Source: Candidatus Moduliflexus flocculans (GTDB taxonomy: Bacteria > Moduliflexota > Moduliflexia > Moduliflexales > Moduliflexaceae). Taken from it: a stretch of 40,500 bases of DNA. Numbering within the stretch: the first letter of the stretch is position 1; the number at the start of each line of letters is the position of its first letter. The notes under the pieces are model-generated. The model ran no database searches and was not told where the DNA came from. It saw nothing but the letters and a program-made list of their open reading frames with translations. The stretch covers positions 207,237 through 247,736 of the forward strand of contig DF820456.1 in the NCBI GenBank assembly GCA_000739515.1. The letters run 5' to 3'. Below are positions 7,331 to 15,567 of the stretch, one piece after another. Both the position numbers and the translations under genes were made by a program.

Positions 7331-9115
7331 ATGAGAATTCAAATGAAACTATCGGTGTTTATCGGGTCGCTCCTATTTGTCTTAGTGATGTTGATGGTGG
7401 CGCTCGGCACTGGGGTGATTAATACGATTATTTACCGACTCAATACGGAAAATCTCACCTTAAAATTAGCCGCGCAACTTGAAAAGATTGAATTAACCGT
7501 TCAACTGTTGGAAGATTCCGGCGTGACCGGTATCGCAATGTATGTGGAGCAGGCGCAGCGTGAAGCGCTGCAACAGTTTCAGGCCGATGTGTCTGCCCGG
7601 ACAGACGAAGGATATTATGTGATTACGACCAAAACACCGCAGACACTCTTTCAATCAGCAAATATTCAAGGCAACGAGAGTACGACCCCTCTGTTCTCGC
7701 CAGAGATCATTCAGGAAATGGTGAGTCAGAAATCTGGCACGCGCAATTATACGCATCATGGGATCGGCTATTTCACGGTTTACCGATATTTTGAGACGTG
7801 GGATTGGCTCATCGGCGCATCATTGCCCAAAGCGACCATGTTCCGGCAGCGGCAAACCTATTTGGCCAGAGTCGGGTGGACGTCTCTCATTGTGTTTACT
7901 GGGTTATTGGCGCTTTCCTATTTCACGGGACGCAGGATGATTGTACAGCCAGTCGTTGGCTTGGTTAAAGTGGCAGAGGCGATCGCATCCGGAAATTTTA
8001 ACCAGAGCATTCAAATTCAACAACACGACGAAATTGGGATGTTAACAACGGCGTTTCAGACCATGCAAACCACTATCCAACAGGTCTTACTGGATTTACA
8101 AGGGTTAATCCAGGCCATTCAGACTGGCAAGCTGAGCACGCGCGGAAATATCGAAGGCTATACCGGGAATTGGCGTGAGTTGATCCAGGGGATGAACAAT
8201 CTGATTGACGCCTTTGTCGCGCCGGTGAACAGCACCGCACAGGCGATTGAGCAGATCGCCAATGGCAACCTTCCGGAGCCGATTCCTGAAATGTACCAAG
8301 GCGAATTCAATATAATCACCACGAAGTTGAATGCGATGAGTTCGAAATTGAAAGATGTCGTGCTGCAAGTGAAACTTGCGGCTGATATGGTGGCCGCAAG
8401 CAGCGATACACTTCGCCACACGTCCGAAAAAATGGTGCATGGGACGGAAGTGCAGGCAACTGCCACCGAAGAAGCCTCATCCTCCATGGAGCAAATGTCT
8501 GTCAATATTCGCCATAATGCTGAAAATGCCATGGAGACCGAACGTATTGCGATCCAATCGAACCAGGTTGCGGAAGAAAGCGGCACCGTGGTCGCCCAAT
8601 CCGTCACCGCGATGCAACAAATTACGGAGAAGATTTTGATTATCCGGGAGATTGCGCAGCAAACCCGCTTGCTCTCACTGAATGCGACCATTGAGGCGGC
8701 GCGTGCTCAGGAATATGGCAAAGCGTTTTCCGTCGTGGCGGCGGAGGTGCGGACACTCTCTGATACAACACGGATCGCTGCGGAAGAGATTGATGAACTC
8801 GCCGCATCCAGCCGGGCGATTTCGGAACAAGCCGGCGAGATGCTGGCAAAACTCGTGCCCAATACCCGAAAAACGGCAGCGCTTGTGCAAGAAATCAGCA
8901 TGGCGAGCCAGGAACAGAGCGCTGGGGCAGACCAGGTGAACAAAGCCATCCAGCAGCTTGATATGGTGACACAGGGCAACTCAATCACCTCGGAAGAACT
9001 GGCGGCGACGGCGGAAGAATTGGCCGTGCAGGCCGGACAACTTCAACGAACCATCGCGTTTTTTAAAATCGGTGAGAGTTCTCTTCCAGTGAAGATCATG
9101 GCAGGGACTCCTTGA
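7331..9115 (+). CDS. Methyl-accepting chemotaxis protein with multiple HAMP-like modules
   Basis: 594 residues. TM1 at about 8-34, periplasmic sensor at 35-178 with a single-Cache-like pattern (GYYVITT at 94-100, [11 protein letters not shown] at 156-166), TM2 at about 182-200, HAMP at 201-255. A HAMP_N3-like linker follows (256-298) and then a further HAMP-like unit (300-345). The signalling domain covers 350-577, with the hairpin tip at 439-470. The tip is unusual: the conserved QTNLLALNA is QTRLLSLNA (Arg446, Ser449) and ARAGE is ARAQE (Gln460). The end lacks a CheR/CheB-type pentapeptide. It likely couples an external ligand to CheA/CheW in the cytoplasm. No che genes are nearby. A terminator hairpin follows, then a periplasmic binding protein. 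Confidence 0.9.
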   Translation: MRIQMKLSVFIGSLLFVLVMLMVALGTGVINTIIYRLNTENLTLKLAAQLEKIELTVQLLEDSGVTGIAMYVEQAQREALQQFQADVSARTDEGYYVITTKTPQTLFQSANIQGNESTTPLFSPEIIQEMVSQKSGTRNYTHHGIGYFTVYRYFETWDWLIGASLPKATMFRQRQTYLARVGWTSLIVFTGLLALSYFTGRRMIVQPVVGLVKVAEAIASGNFNQSIQIQQHDEIGMLTTAFQTMQTTIQQVLLDLQGLIQAIQTGKLSTRGNIEGYTGNWRELIQGMNNLIDAFVAPVNSTAQAIEQIANGNLPEPIPEMYQGEFNIITTKLNAMSSKLKDVVLQVKLAADMVAASSDTLRHTSEKMVHGTEVQATATEEASSSMEQMSVNIRHNAENAMETERIAIQSNQVAEESGTVVAQSVTAMQQITEKILIIREIAQQTRLLSLNATIEAARAQEYGKAFSVVAAEVRTLSDTTRIAAEEIDELAASSRAISEQAGEMLAKLVPNTRKTAALVQEISMASQEQSAGADQVNKAIQQLDMVTQGNSITSEELAATAEELAVQAGQLQRTIAFFKIGESSLPVKIMAGTP

Positions 9116-9240
9116 AGATGAATTTGAGCGGGATGAGGAGGAAAGTGGGCGGAGAACAGATGTGTCCAATGATAGAAATTGTATCCTCTTTGGCATCGGA
9201 ATATCATGATGGCAAGACGTATAAGTAACGTTAAAAAATA

Positions 9241-9274
9241 GACCTCCCAGGTTTCGAAGACCTGTGAGGTCTTT
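9241..9274 (+). terminator. Terminator-like hairpin after the chemoreceptor
   Basis: GACCTCCCAGGT and ACCTGTGAGGTC pair with one mismatch around a TTCGA-type loop, followed by TTTA. It belongs to the same CCTCACAGG hairpin family as 14476-14502 and 25656-25693. The rest of 9116-9410 shows no gene. Confidence 0.6.
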
Positions 9275-9410
9275 AGCACGAACTTATTTTTTACATTTTA
9301 CTAATGTCGAGTTGATGTTCTTTCTTCCAAATATATTGACGGCCTGCAATATGAGCGATAGAATATTTCATCACGTTGTTCATGTTGTAACGGCCAGGAG
9401 TGGTAACGTG

Positions 9411-10430
9411 ATGAAACGTATGCTGACGAAGGGTGTGCTATTAGTGATGGTGCTTGGAATGTTCGCCAATGTCGGGTTTGCGGCGGAGATGAAAAAAGTT
9501 CTGATTCTCTCTACGGTCAGATCAAAGCCCGTTGCCGCGCAGAGCGGGGCGAATCGTCTGGAAGAACTGGGATTTATCGATCAAAAAACGGTCACAAATG
9601 TATGGGTAGAGGTGTCAGCCACGACAGACTCCGCGCAGCTTGTCACCCAGGTAAAAGCCGAAGCGCCGGATGTGGTTCTGAGTTTTACAGGTCTCAATAA
9701 CGTCATGAGTGTCTTAGAAGAGTTCGCCGTCCCTGTCATTACGATGACGGCGGTGGAATCCTATGTGAATGCCGACGGGATCCCAACCGCGAATGTGACC
9801 GGGATGTATTCCAAACTTCAGGATATCATATTCAACAGCTACAAGTTTTTGCAGCAAGTCGCGCCGCTCAAGCCAGGACAGCAGGTCGTTTTTCTGGATA
9901 ATCCGCAGATGCCGGGGGTCGTCCCCAAAGAAGAGGTGATTGATGCGCTGCAACGTTTACAGATTCCACTCAAAGCCGTGGTGAACGGCGCGATCTACGA
10001 GGATTGGCAGCAGGCGATTCTCCAATATAACGACGATCCGGAGGTCGGGTGGATTTTGCATGGAGCTGGACCGAGCAGCAAACGTGATGGAAGCGGTATC
10101 GATGCCGCCAAAGAGGGATTTCCCTGGCTGCAAGCCAACTTGAAAAAACCCTCGATTTCGCATGATGCCGCCGCTGTCCAGGCGGGGGGAGCCTTGTGTG
10201 GCTTTAGCATGGATTTGAACGACGTGGGCGCCCAATGCGGCGAGTTGGCCGCGCGCGTCTTACAAGGGGAATCGATCAGCGCCATCAAGGCGGAGTATCC
10301 ACGGAAAGTCACGGTTGCCCTGAACCGCAAAACCGCCACAAAGTTGGGCATTGTGTTCTCAATGGATGTACTGAAATTGGCCAATATCATCTATAATGAC
10401 TACGAAGGCAAAGATGTTATTCGAAAGTAG
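9411..10430 (+). CDS. ABC-transporter-type periplasmic substrate-binding protein (ABC_sub_bind)
   Basis: 339 residues. The N-terminal signal peptide has a Lys/Arg start and hydrophobic core, with likely cleavage after GFA (about residue 24). The mature protein shows the two-lobe type I binding-protein layout of the uncharacterised ABC_sub_bind family (COG2984): APDVVLSFTGLNN in lobe 1 and VTVALNRKTATKLGI near the end, the latter resembling the family's LNLKTAKALGI motif. I start at ATG 9411, eleven bases after AGGAG (9396-9400); an upstream TTG start would put 49 unrelated residues before the signal peptide. No permease or ATPase adjoins, which suggests a role as ligand receptor for the neighbouring chemoreceptor, or use of a distant transporter. 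Confidence 0.8.
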   Translation: MKRMLTKGVLLVMVLGMFANVGFAAEMKKVLILSTVRSKPVAAQSGANRLEELGFIDQKTVTNVWVEVSATTDSAQLVTQVKAEAPDVVLSFTGLNNVMSVLEEFAVPVITMTAVESYVNADGIPTANVTGMYSKLQDIIFNSYKFLQQVAPLKPGQQVVFLDNPQMPGVVPKEEVIDALQRLQIPLKAVVNGAIYEDWQQAILQYNDDPEVGWILHGAGPSSKRDGSGIDAAKEGFPWLQANLKKPSISHDAAAVQAGGALCGFSMDLNDVGAQCGELAARVLQGESISAIKAEYPRKVTVALNRKTATKLGIVFSMDVLKLANIIYNDYEGKDVIRK

Positions 10431-10629
10431 GCTCATCGGATGGCTAACAAGCGCTTGCGCTGGTGAAGCAAAGGCGTGAGGAGAGACGAAAATTCTAACT
10501 ATGCGCTTGTACCGAACTTCGTAACGGGGGCGGAAAAAAATTATCCCGCCCTTGATTTTTATTGTCACGAATCGCTGATACTTTTTTGCTGGTTTATAAA
10601 GTTATCGTTCACATGACATATTGATGATA

Positions 10630-10745
10630 TAAGTAATTATGAATAAGTTCGTTTCACTTTGTACCGCCAGCCTCCGGCTGGCAGCATCGCCGACCAGGAG
10701 GTCGGCGGTACGAAAATATCGAATAGATTTATTCATAATCACTTA
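10630..10745. repeat. Family I element: outer inverted repeat over two hairpins
   Basis: Outer arms AAGTAATTATGAATAA and TTATTCATAATCACTT (15 of 16 pair). Inside, GTACCGCC pairs with GGCGGTAC (10661-10711) and closes over two GC hairpins, GCCAGCCTCCGGCTGGC and GCCGACCAGGAGGTCGGC. It fills the gap 10431-10783 downstream of both the binding protein and dapA (convergent), where nothing else was seen. Confidence 0.75.
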
Positions 10746-10783
10746 AATCATGTTCATCATGTCAATCCTGTCTAATTTCCCAT

Positions 10784-11659
10784 TCAAGCAAGGCTGTCAA
10801 TCAAATTATCAAGCCGCCGCTGCAATTCCGACGAAATTTCGACGAGCGGCAGGCGCGTTTCATGCGATGGAATCAGGCCGAGCCGGTGTAAGACGTATTT
10901 CAGCGGCGTCGGGTTCGGTTCTTGAAACAGCAGCGGAATAAAGCGGGAGAGCGCCTGCCAGCGCGGCAGTGCGGCCTGATAATCATTCGCCTGAAGCAGC
11001 CGGAAGATTTCGACAAATTCGGCGGTACGGAGATGCGCCGCCGCCAGAATTCCGCCATCACCGCCATGCGTCACGGTGGTATAAAACAGTGCATCTTCGC
11101 CAGTTAAGACCGAAAACCCGTCAGGTTTCTGTCCAATCAATTCCGCCGTCTGCTTCAGGTTGCCGCAGGAGTCTTTCACGCCGATAATATTGCGCTGTTC
11201 CGCCAATTTCAGCAGCGTTTCGTTTTCCAAATTCACGCCGGTGCGGTAGGGAATATTGTAGATAATGATACTTAAATTCGTCGCTTCGGAAATGCGCAGA
11301 AAATGCTCGTATATTCCGCGCTGACTCGGGCGATTGTAGTAAGGACAGACCGACAAAATCCCCTGTATGGCATAACGTTCGACTCGTGTAAGCAGTTGCA
11401 GCACTTTTTTCGTGCAATTTCCGCCGACGCCGACATAAACCGGAAGGCGGCCATTGACGGCGGAAACTGTCAATTCGGTCATGCGTTCGGTTTCATCATT
11501 CGACAGCGTCGGCGACTCGCCGGTCGTTCCCAACGGAATCAGGCCGGAAATGCCGGTCAGCAGATACTGTTCGATCAAATTCCGATACGTCTCCTCGTCA
11601 ATTTCATCGTCCTGAAACGGCGTAATAATCGGCAAATAGACTCCTTGCAACGTCCCCAT
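10784..11659 (-). CDS. dapA: 4-hydroxy-tetrahydrodipicolinate synthase
   Basis: 291 residues from the ATG at 11659. TIM-barrel aldolase of the DapA/NanA family that condenses pyruvate with aspartate semialdehyde in lysine and diaminopimelate synthesis. GTTGE at 44-48 (Thr45), PYYNRP with Tyr108, IYNIPYRTG with Tyr134 and Arg139, and the Schiff-base lysine in GVKDSCGN (Lys162) all sit one residue past the E. coli positions, so the lysine-pathway assignment is favoured over NanA or sugar-acid aldolases. A TTG at 11716 would add 19 poorly matching residues. No Shine-Dalgarno precedes the ATG. It is divergent from a LysR gene. Confidence 0.88.
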   Translation of the reverse strand: MGTLQGVYLPIITPFQDDEIDEETYRNLIEQYLLTGISGLIPLGTTGESPTLSNDETERMTELTVSAVNGRLPVYVGVGGNCTKKVLQLLTRVERYAIQGILSVCPYYNRPSQRGIYEHFLRISEATNLSIIIYNIPYRTGVNLENETLLKLAEQRNIIGVKDSCGNLKQTAELIGQKPDGFSVLTGEDALFYTTVTHGGDGGILAAAHLRTAEFVEIFRLLQANDYQAALPRWQALSRFIPLLFQEPNPTPLKYVLHRLGLIPSHETRLPLVEISSELQRRLDNLIDSLA

Positions 11660-11748
11660 ATTGTTGTCTGCGGCAGCAGCGCAAAAGATGTTTCTCCCTC
11701 TGCGCCTCTGTCGCAACCTCTCGAATAAAGTTAATTTTCATCGTAAGT

Positions 11749-11895
11749 TAGCGCGTAGCGCTTCGAGTATTGTAGAACCAGAACGCCCCACCTTCTCTCT
11801 TTTTTCGCCGTAGACGGCAGGCTGCTCAACCGCTACGCGGTAAAAACGATGCTGGACAGATAATCACCTACAATACCTGAAGCGCTGCGCGCTAA
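11749..11895. repeat. Family A palindromic element, copy 3
   Basis: Ends TAGCGCGTAGCGCT and AGCGCTGCGCGCTA. It carries GTATTGTAG / CTACAATACC inside the ends, then a TCGCCGTAGACGG half-hairpin and ACCGCTACGCGGT. It lies in the shared dapA/LysR promoter region (11660-12017). A TTGACA at 11914-11919 lies between the element and the LysR start, with no good -10. Confidence 0.75.
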
Positions 11896-12017
11896 ATCGT
11901 TCTCAATTTTCACTTGACAAACTCAACATCGCAACGGTACGCCTCAGAAGTCAATCTGTCAAATCGTTTTCTCCGATAGGGAATTCGGGATTTCTGATAC
12001 CTGTTTTGATTTTGTTT

Positions 12018-12905
12018 ATGGAACTTTATCATTTACGCAGTTTTCTGATGGTGGCGAACGAAGGGCGGCTCACTCGCGCCGCACAGCGCCTGTTTACCAG
12101 CCAGCCAGCGGTCAGCGCCCACATTAAAGCGCTGGAGGACGAACTTGGCCTACCGCTGTTTCGCCGCACGCCGCAAGGCATGGAATTGTCGCAGGAAGGC
12201 GAGTTGTTGAAAAAACACGCGGAAAAATGCCTGACGAGTGTCAACGACTTTGTGCAGGCCGCGAAACATCTCCGCCACGAATTAGTCGGGCGGCTGAATA
12301 TCGGCCTGAATACCGAGCCGGAAACGCTCCGCGCTGGAGAGTTGTTAGCAGTGATGGCGGCGAATTATCCGCAGATCGAATTCCATCTGTATCAGCGCAA
12401 TTCCTGGAAGATGGCGGAGGCGTTGCAGAATGGCGAATTAGACGCCGGGTATCTGTTTGGCGAGGTGAATTCGCCGGAAATCAAAGCCGTTCCGCTGCGC
12501 ACCTGTTATTTGCGCATCGTTGCGCCGCTCAAATGGCGGACGCAGCTTGCTGAGGCGGATTGGAAAACATTAGCGTCGTATCCCTGGATTGGCGTCCCGG
12601 AACTCTGCCCGTTTCATCGCATGATTACCGCGATTTTCGACCAGCAGCGTTTAAAGCTCAATATTGTTGCTGTCGGCGATCAGGAGGCGATGTTAAGCAA
12701 TTTAGTGCGAGCGGGGCTTGGCTTAAGCGTCATGATTGAGGAAGAAGCGCTGAACGCACAGCAGCAGGGATTGCTCTGGGTCTGGGAGCGCGAACGCCTG
12801 CCAATCAGCCTATCGCTCGCCTACATGCAACATCGTGAGCAAGACCCGGCGATTCAAGCGCTATTAAAGGGCTTGCATCAAATTGAACAGATTGGTCGTC
12901 TATAA
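12018..12905 (+). CDS. LysR-family transcriptional regulator
   Basis: 295 residues. N-terminal winged helix-turn-helix: ELYHLRSFLMVANEGRLTRAAQRLFTSQPAVSAHIKALE, written here as positions 2-40, with the recognition helix at about 28-40. It is followed by LFRRTPQGMELSQEGELL (about 50-67), all canonical for LysR. The C-terminal half is a periplasmic-binding-like effector domain (about 90-290). ATG 12018 gives the usual five-residue lead to the HTH; a TTG at 12006 is the alternative. It is divergent from dapA, the classic arrangement for a LysR gene and its target, but it is also followed 134 bp later by the isomerase-like gene on the same strand. The effector is unknown. Confidence 0.88.
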   Translation: MELYHLRSFLMVANEGRLTRAAQRLFTSQPAVSAHIKALEDELGLPLFRRTPQGMELSQEGELLKKHAEKCLTSVNDFVQAAKHLRHELVGRLNIGLNTEPETLRAGELLAVMAANYPQIEFHLYQRNSWKMAEALQNGELDAGYLFGEVNSPEIKAVPLRTCYLRIVAPLKWRTQLAEADWKTLASYPWIGVPELCPFHRMITAIFDQQRLKLNIVAVGDQEAMLSNLVRAGLGLSVMIEEEALNAQQQGLLWVWERERLPISLSLAYMQHREQDPAIQALLKGLHQIEQIGRL

Positions 12906-12914
12906 TTATAATTT

Positions 12915-12992
12915 ATATTACGCAGCGCCTCTGCAATTCCCCTCCCATGAGGGGAATTCGCGGTCATTGGTATCAACGCTGCTGCGTAACAT
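12915..12992. mobile_element. Family B inverted-repeat element, short copy 2
   Basis: Ends ATATTACGCAGC and GCTGCGTAACAT. The interior keeps the CAATTCCCCTCC / GAGGGGAATTCG hairpin and the CGGTCATT motif of the longer copies but lacks the central G-rich block. At 78 bp it looks like an internally deleted derivative. It sits between the LysR and isomerase genes. Confidence 0.7.
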
Positions 12993-13039
12993 GAGTTATA
13001 CAAATTCACTCACGTTTCGCACAATATAGGGAGGTTGTT

Positions 13040-14446
13040 ATGCCATCACAGCCATCGAGATTTGCGTTATTTTTCGGAAACAGGGGTTTTTTTCCGCCAG
13101 CGCTGCAAGCGTCAGCCCGCGGAGAATTGCCCCAAATTCTTAATGCGTCAGGCCATGCCACGATCATGATGGAAGCGGACGCCACGCGCTATGGCGCAGT
13201 CGAAACGCCTGCTGAAGGGGAATTGTACCGAAAATTCCTGGAAGCGCATCGCGGCGAATATGACGGCGTCATTCTGAGCCTGCCGAATTTCGGCGATGAA
13301 ACCGGCGCGGTCGCGGCGTTGAAAGATGCCGGCGTTCCGATTTTGATTCAGGCGTATCCCGACGAATTGGACAAAATGGCGCCGGACGTGCGGCGCGACG
13401 CCTTTTGCGGCAAATTTTCGATTATGGATGTCTTTTGCCAGTATGGCGTCAAATTCACCTCGTTAAAGCCACATGTCGTCGCGCCATCCAGCCGCAAATT
13501 TGCGGACAACGTGAAGTATTTCGACACGCTCTGCCGGGTGGTCGGGCACATGAAAAACATGGTGGTTGGCGCAATTGGCGCGCGAACAACGGCGTTCAAA
13601 ACCGTGCGAATTGACGAATTAGCGCTGCAAAAACATGGCATCACGGTGGAGACGTTTGATCTTTCCGATCTGTTTGCGCGAATCGCAAAACTTGATGTGC
13701 AGGCAAAAGAGGTGCTGGCTAAAATCGAGCGACTGAAAGAGTACACAAATTGGGATGGCGTGCCGGAAACAGCCTTTTTCACGCTTGCCAAAATGGGCGT
13801 CGCCATAGATCAGTTGATCGCGGAAAATAATTTGTCGTGCGTTTCGATTCGCTGCTGGATTGAAATGCAGCAGCAATTAGGCGTGTCGCCGTGCGTGCTG
13901 CTGAGCGAAATGAATGATCGCGGCATCGTGGCGGCCTGCGAATTAGATACCGGCAACGCCGTGACGATGTACGCGCTGTCGCAGGCGTCCGGCAATCCGG
14001 CCACGCTGCTGGATTGGAATAATAATTACGATAGCGACGAAAACAAGTGCATTCTGTTTCATTGCGGACCAGTGCCGCAAAGCCTGATGACCGAAAAAGG
14101 CCAGATTGTTGATCATGCGATTTTAGCCAACGCCGTCGGCGCAGGCAACTCGTATGGCTGCAATGTCGGGCGGATCGCGCCAAATCCGTTTACATTCGGC
14201 AGTTTGATGACCGACAACGGGAAATTGCGGTTTTATCTTGGGAAAGGGCGTTTTACCAACGATGACATCCCGGAGGATTTTTTTGGCTGCGCTGGTGTCG
14301 CGGAATTCGACGATCTTCAGGAAACCTTGCAGCGCATCGGCTACATGGGCTTCCGGCATCATGTCAGCGTCGCGCCGGGCAATGTGATTGAGCCGGTGAA
14401 AGAAGCGTTTGAAAAATATCTCGGCTATGACGTGACTATCGTCTAA
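13040..14446 (+). CDS. L-fucose/L-arabinose isomerase-family protein (COG2407-like)
   Basis: 468 residues, soluble. It resembles the fucose-isomerase-like group: an N-terminal Rossmann-like domain (residues 8-170, with DGVILSLPNFGDETG at about 75-89) and a C-terminal domain holding candidate metal ligands Glu301 and Asp303 (ACELD), Asp325 (LDWNNNY) and His341 (FHCGP). These enzymes interconvert aldoses and ketoses with Mn2+, but many COG2407 members have no tested substrate. A GGGAGG Shine-Dalgarno precedes ATG 13040. No sugar kinase, aldolase or transporter adjoins it, so the substrate cannot be inferred. The ligand assignments are by analogy with FucI, not by alignment. Confidence 0.75.
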   Translation: MPSQPSRFALFFGNRGFFPPALQASARGELPQILNASGHATIMMEADATRYGAVETPAEGELYRKFLEAHRGEYDGVILSLPNFGDETGAVAALKDAGVPILIQAYPDELDKMAPDVRRDAFCGKFSIMDVFCQYGVKFTSLKPHVVAPSSRKFADNVKYFDTLCRVVGHMKNMVVGAIGARTTAFKTVRIDELALQKHGITVETFDLSDLFARIAKLDVQAKEVLAKIERLKEYTNWDGVPETAFFTLAKMGVAIDQLIAENNLSCVSIRCWIEMQQQLGVSPCVLLSEMNDRGIVAACELDTGNAVTMYALSQASGNPATLLDWNNNYDSDENKCILFHCGPVPQSLMTEKGQIVDHAILANAVGAGNSYGCNVGRIAPNPFTFGSLMTDNGKLRFYLGKGRFTNDDIPEDFFGCAGVAEFDDLQETLQRIGYMGFRHHVSVAPGNVIEPVKEAFEKYLGYDVTIV

Positions 14447-14475
14447 AAACGCGGCGCGACGAGGAGAAAATAGAC

Positions 14476-14502
14476 CCTCACAGGCGTTAACCGCCTGTGA
14501 GG
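14476..14502. terminator. Bidirectional terminator hairpin
   Basis: Perfect 11-bp stem CCTCACAGGCG / CGCCTGTGAGG with a five-base loop, between two convergent genes. A-rich sequence lies on the left, but no long T-tract. It is one member of a dispersed CCTCACAGG hairpin family in this window. Confidence 0.6.
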
Positions 14503-14513
14503 TGTCTCACGCC

Positions 14514-14903
14514 CTATTCCGCAGCGTCCTCGCTTTCGAACAAATCAATCGGCTTCCAGCGCAGGCGTTCGCGATTGGCTTCAAAGGCTGCGTTCACGTC
14601 TTCGGCTTCGCGTTCCGTCATGTACTGCCGCGCGCCATGCGGCACGGAATTGCCCTCGTCGTTTTCACGATACAATTGATACAGTCGAATTCCTTTTAAT
14701 TCGTCAATCCATTCTTTAATTTCATCAATCAACAGCGTGCGAGTATGATGGCGGAAGACTTCCCTCCGCAGAACGTCATTGGGCATCAGATGTTGTGGCC
14801 GTTCGGGGTAGGCGCGTAATGCTTCCAGCGCCACTTCTTCGGCGCGACGGGATTGTTGGGCGTATTCTTTCAGACGCTGTTCTAATTCGTCTATTTTATT
14901 CAT
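14514..14903 (-). CDS. Small charged coiled-coil protein of unknown function
   Basis: 129 residues, highly charged, no membrane segment. Residues 1-30 (MNKIDELEQRLKEYAQQSRR...) have heptad spacing typical of a coiled coil. A second helical block, DEIKEWIDELKGIRLYQLY, lies at about 60-78. I recognise no family. A GGAGA Shine-Dalgarno precedes the ATG. It lies 163 bp downstream of the RsbRD_N-like gene on the same strand and may be the last gene of that set. Its end is the convergent terminator hairpin. Confidence 0.6.
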   Translation of the reverse strand: MNKIDELEQRLKEYAQQSRRAEEVALEALRAYPERPQHLMPNDVLRREVFRHHTRTLLIDEIKEWIDELKGIRLYQLYRENDEGNSVPHGARQYMTEREAEDVNAAFEANRERLRWKPIDLFESEDAAE

Positions 14904-15066
14904 TATTGCTTCTCCGGGCTGTGAACGAGCATGGCGCTCAGCGGCGTATTTATGGCTGACGAACCATCATGCAAAGAGGCGACGGGGAATGTCAAGTTTT
15001 CAGTAAGGATCAGGATTGTTTTTGCGAAGGCGCTCTGCGCTGTTCCCGCGCGACTCTTTGGGGCTG

Positions 15067-15567
15067 TCATGACGCGCCGTTTCTGGTATGGCGGTATTCG
15101 GCAAATTTCCGGCGCATATCATCGAATTTCTCAGCGGAAAATTTATAGCTGTTCTGAAAATAGAGTGGCCCTAATAAAGAGTGTACATCCTTGAATAATT
15201 TTTTGAGAACCACCATCCCTTCAATCACCGACTCTTCAATCGGCCAGTATTTCGCTAACGCCTGCCAGAGCGTCTCTTGCACGATATTAAACGCCTCCTC
15301 AAGCTCTTGCAGCGCATAGCCCTCGTCCGCGCGCTGCACCACAAGGTCTTCGAGATACAGGCTTAGCGCTTCAGACTGCTCATCGCGCAGCGTGTCTAAA
15401 ATCACGTTCAGAAATCGTTCTTCGCGTTCTTGATGACGTTCGAAAGGAATCGTCTCGTAATGCGAATGCGCGTATGCCTGCAATTGGCGGCAAATGCGAA
15501 GAATCAATTCCTCGCGATGGTCTTCAATGGTCTTGATCAGATACTGTTTCGCTGTTGTTGTAGGCAT
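15067..15567 (-). CDS. RsbRD_N-like helical regulatory protein
   Basis: 166 residues, nearly all helical. The opening (YLIKTIEDHREELILRICRQ, residues 9-28), the LNVILDTLRDEQSEALSLYL block and the RADEGYALQELEEAFNIVQE block follow the pattern of the RsbRD N-terminal domain, the globin-like sensor half of RsbR-type stressosome proteins. The STAS domain that normally follows is absent, so this is a sensor module on its own. Its start overlaps the end of the upstream GGCT/amidoligase-like gene by 44 bp with no separate Shine-Dalgarno, which suggests translational coupling and joint function. The domain call is by pattern and not tested. Confidence 0.6.
   Translation of the reverse strand: MPTTTAKQYLIKTIEDHREELILRICRQLQAYAHSHYETIPFERHQEREERFLNVILDTLRDEQSEALSLYLEDLVVQRADEGYALQELEEAFNIVQETLWQALAKYWPIEESVIEGMVVLKKLFKDVHSLLGPLYFQNSYKFSAEKFDDMRRKFAEYRHTRNGAS

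Noticed and set aside
10431..10783. tRNA-like cloverleaf suggested by the stem with two hairpins
   Set aside because: No acceptor end, anticodon or T-loop consensus; the structure belongs to the dispersed repeat families.
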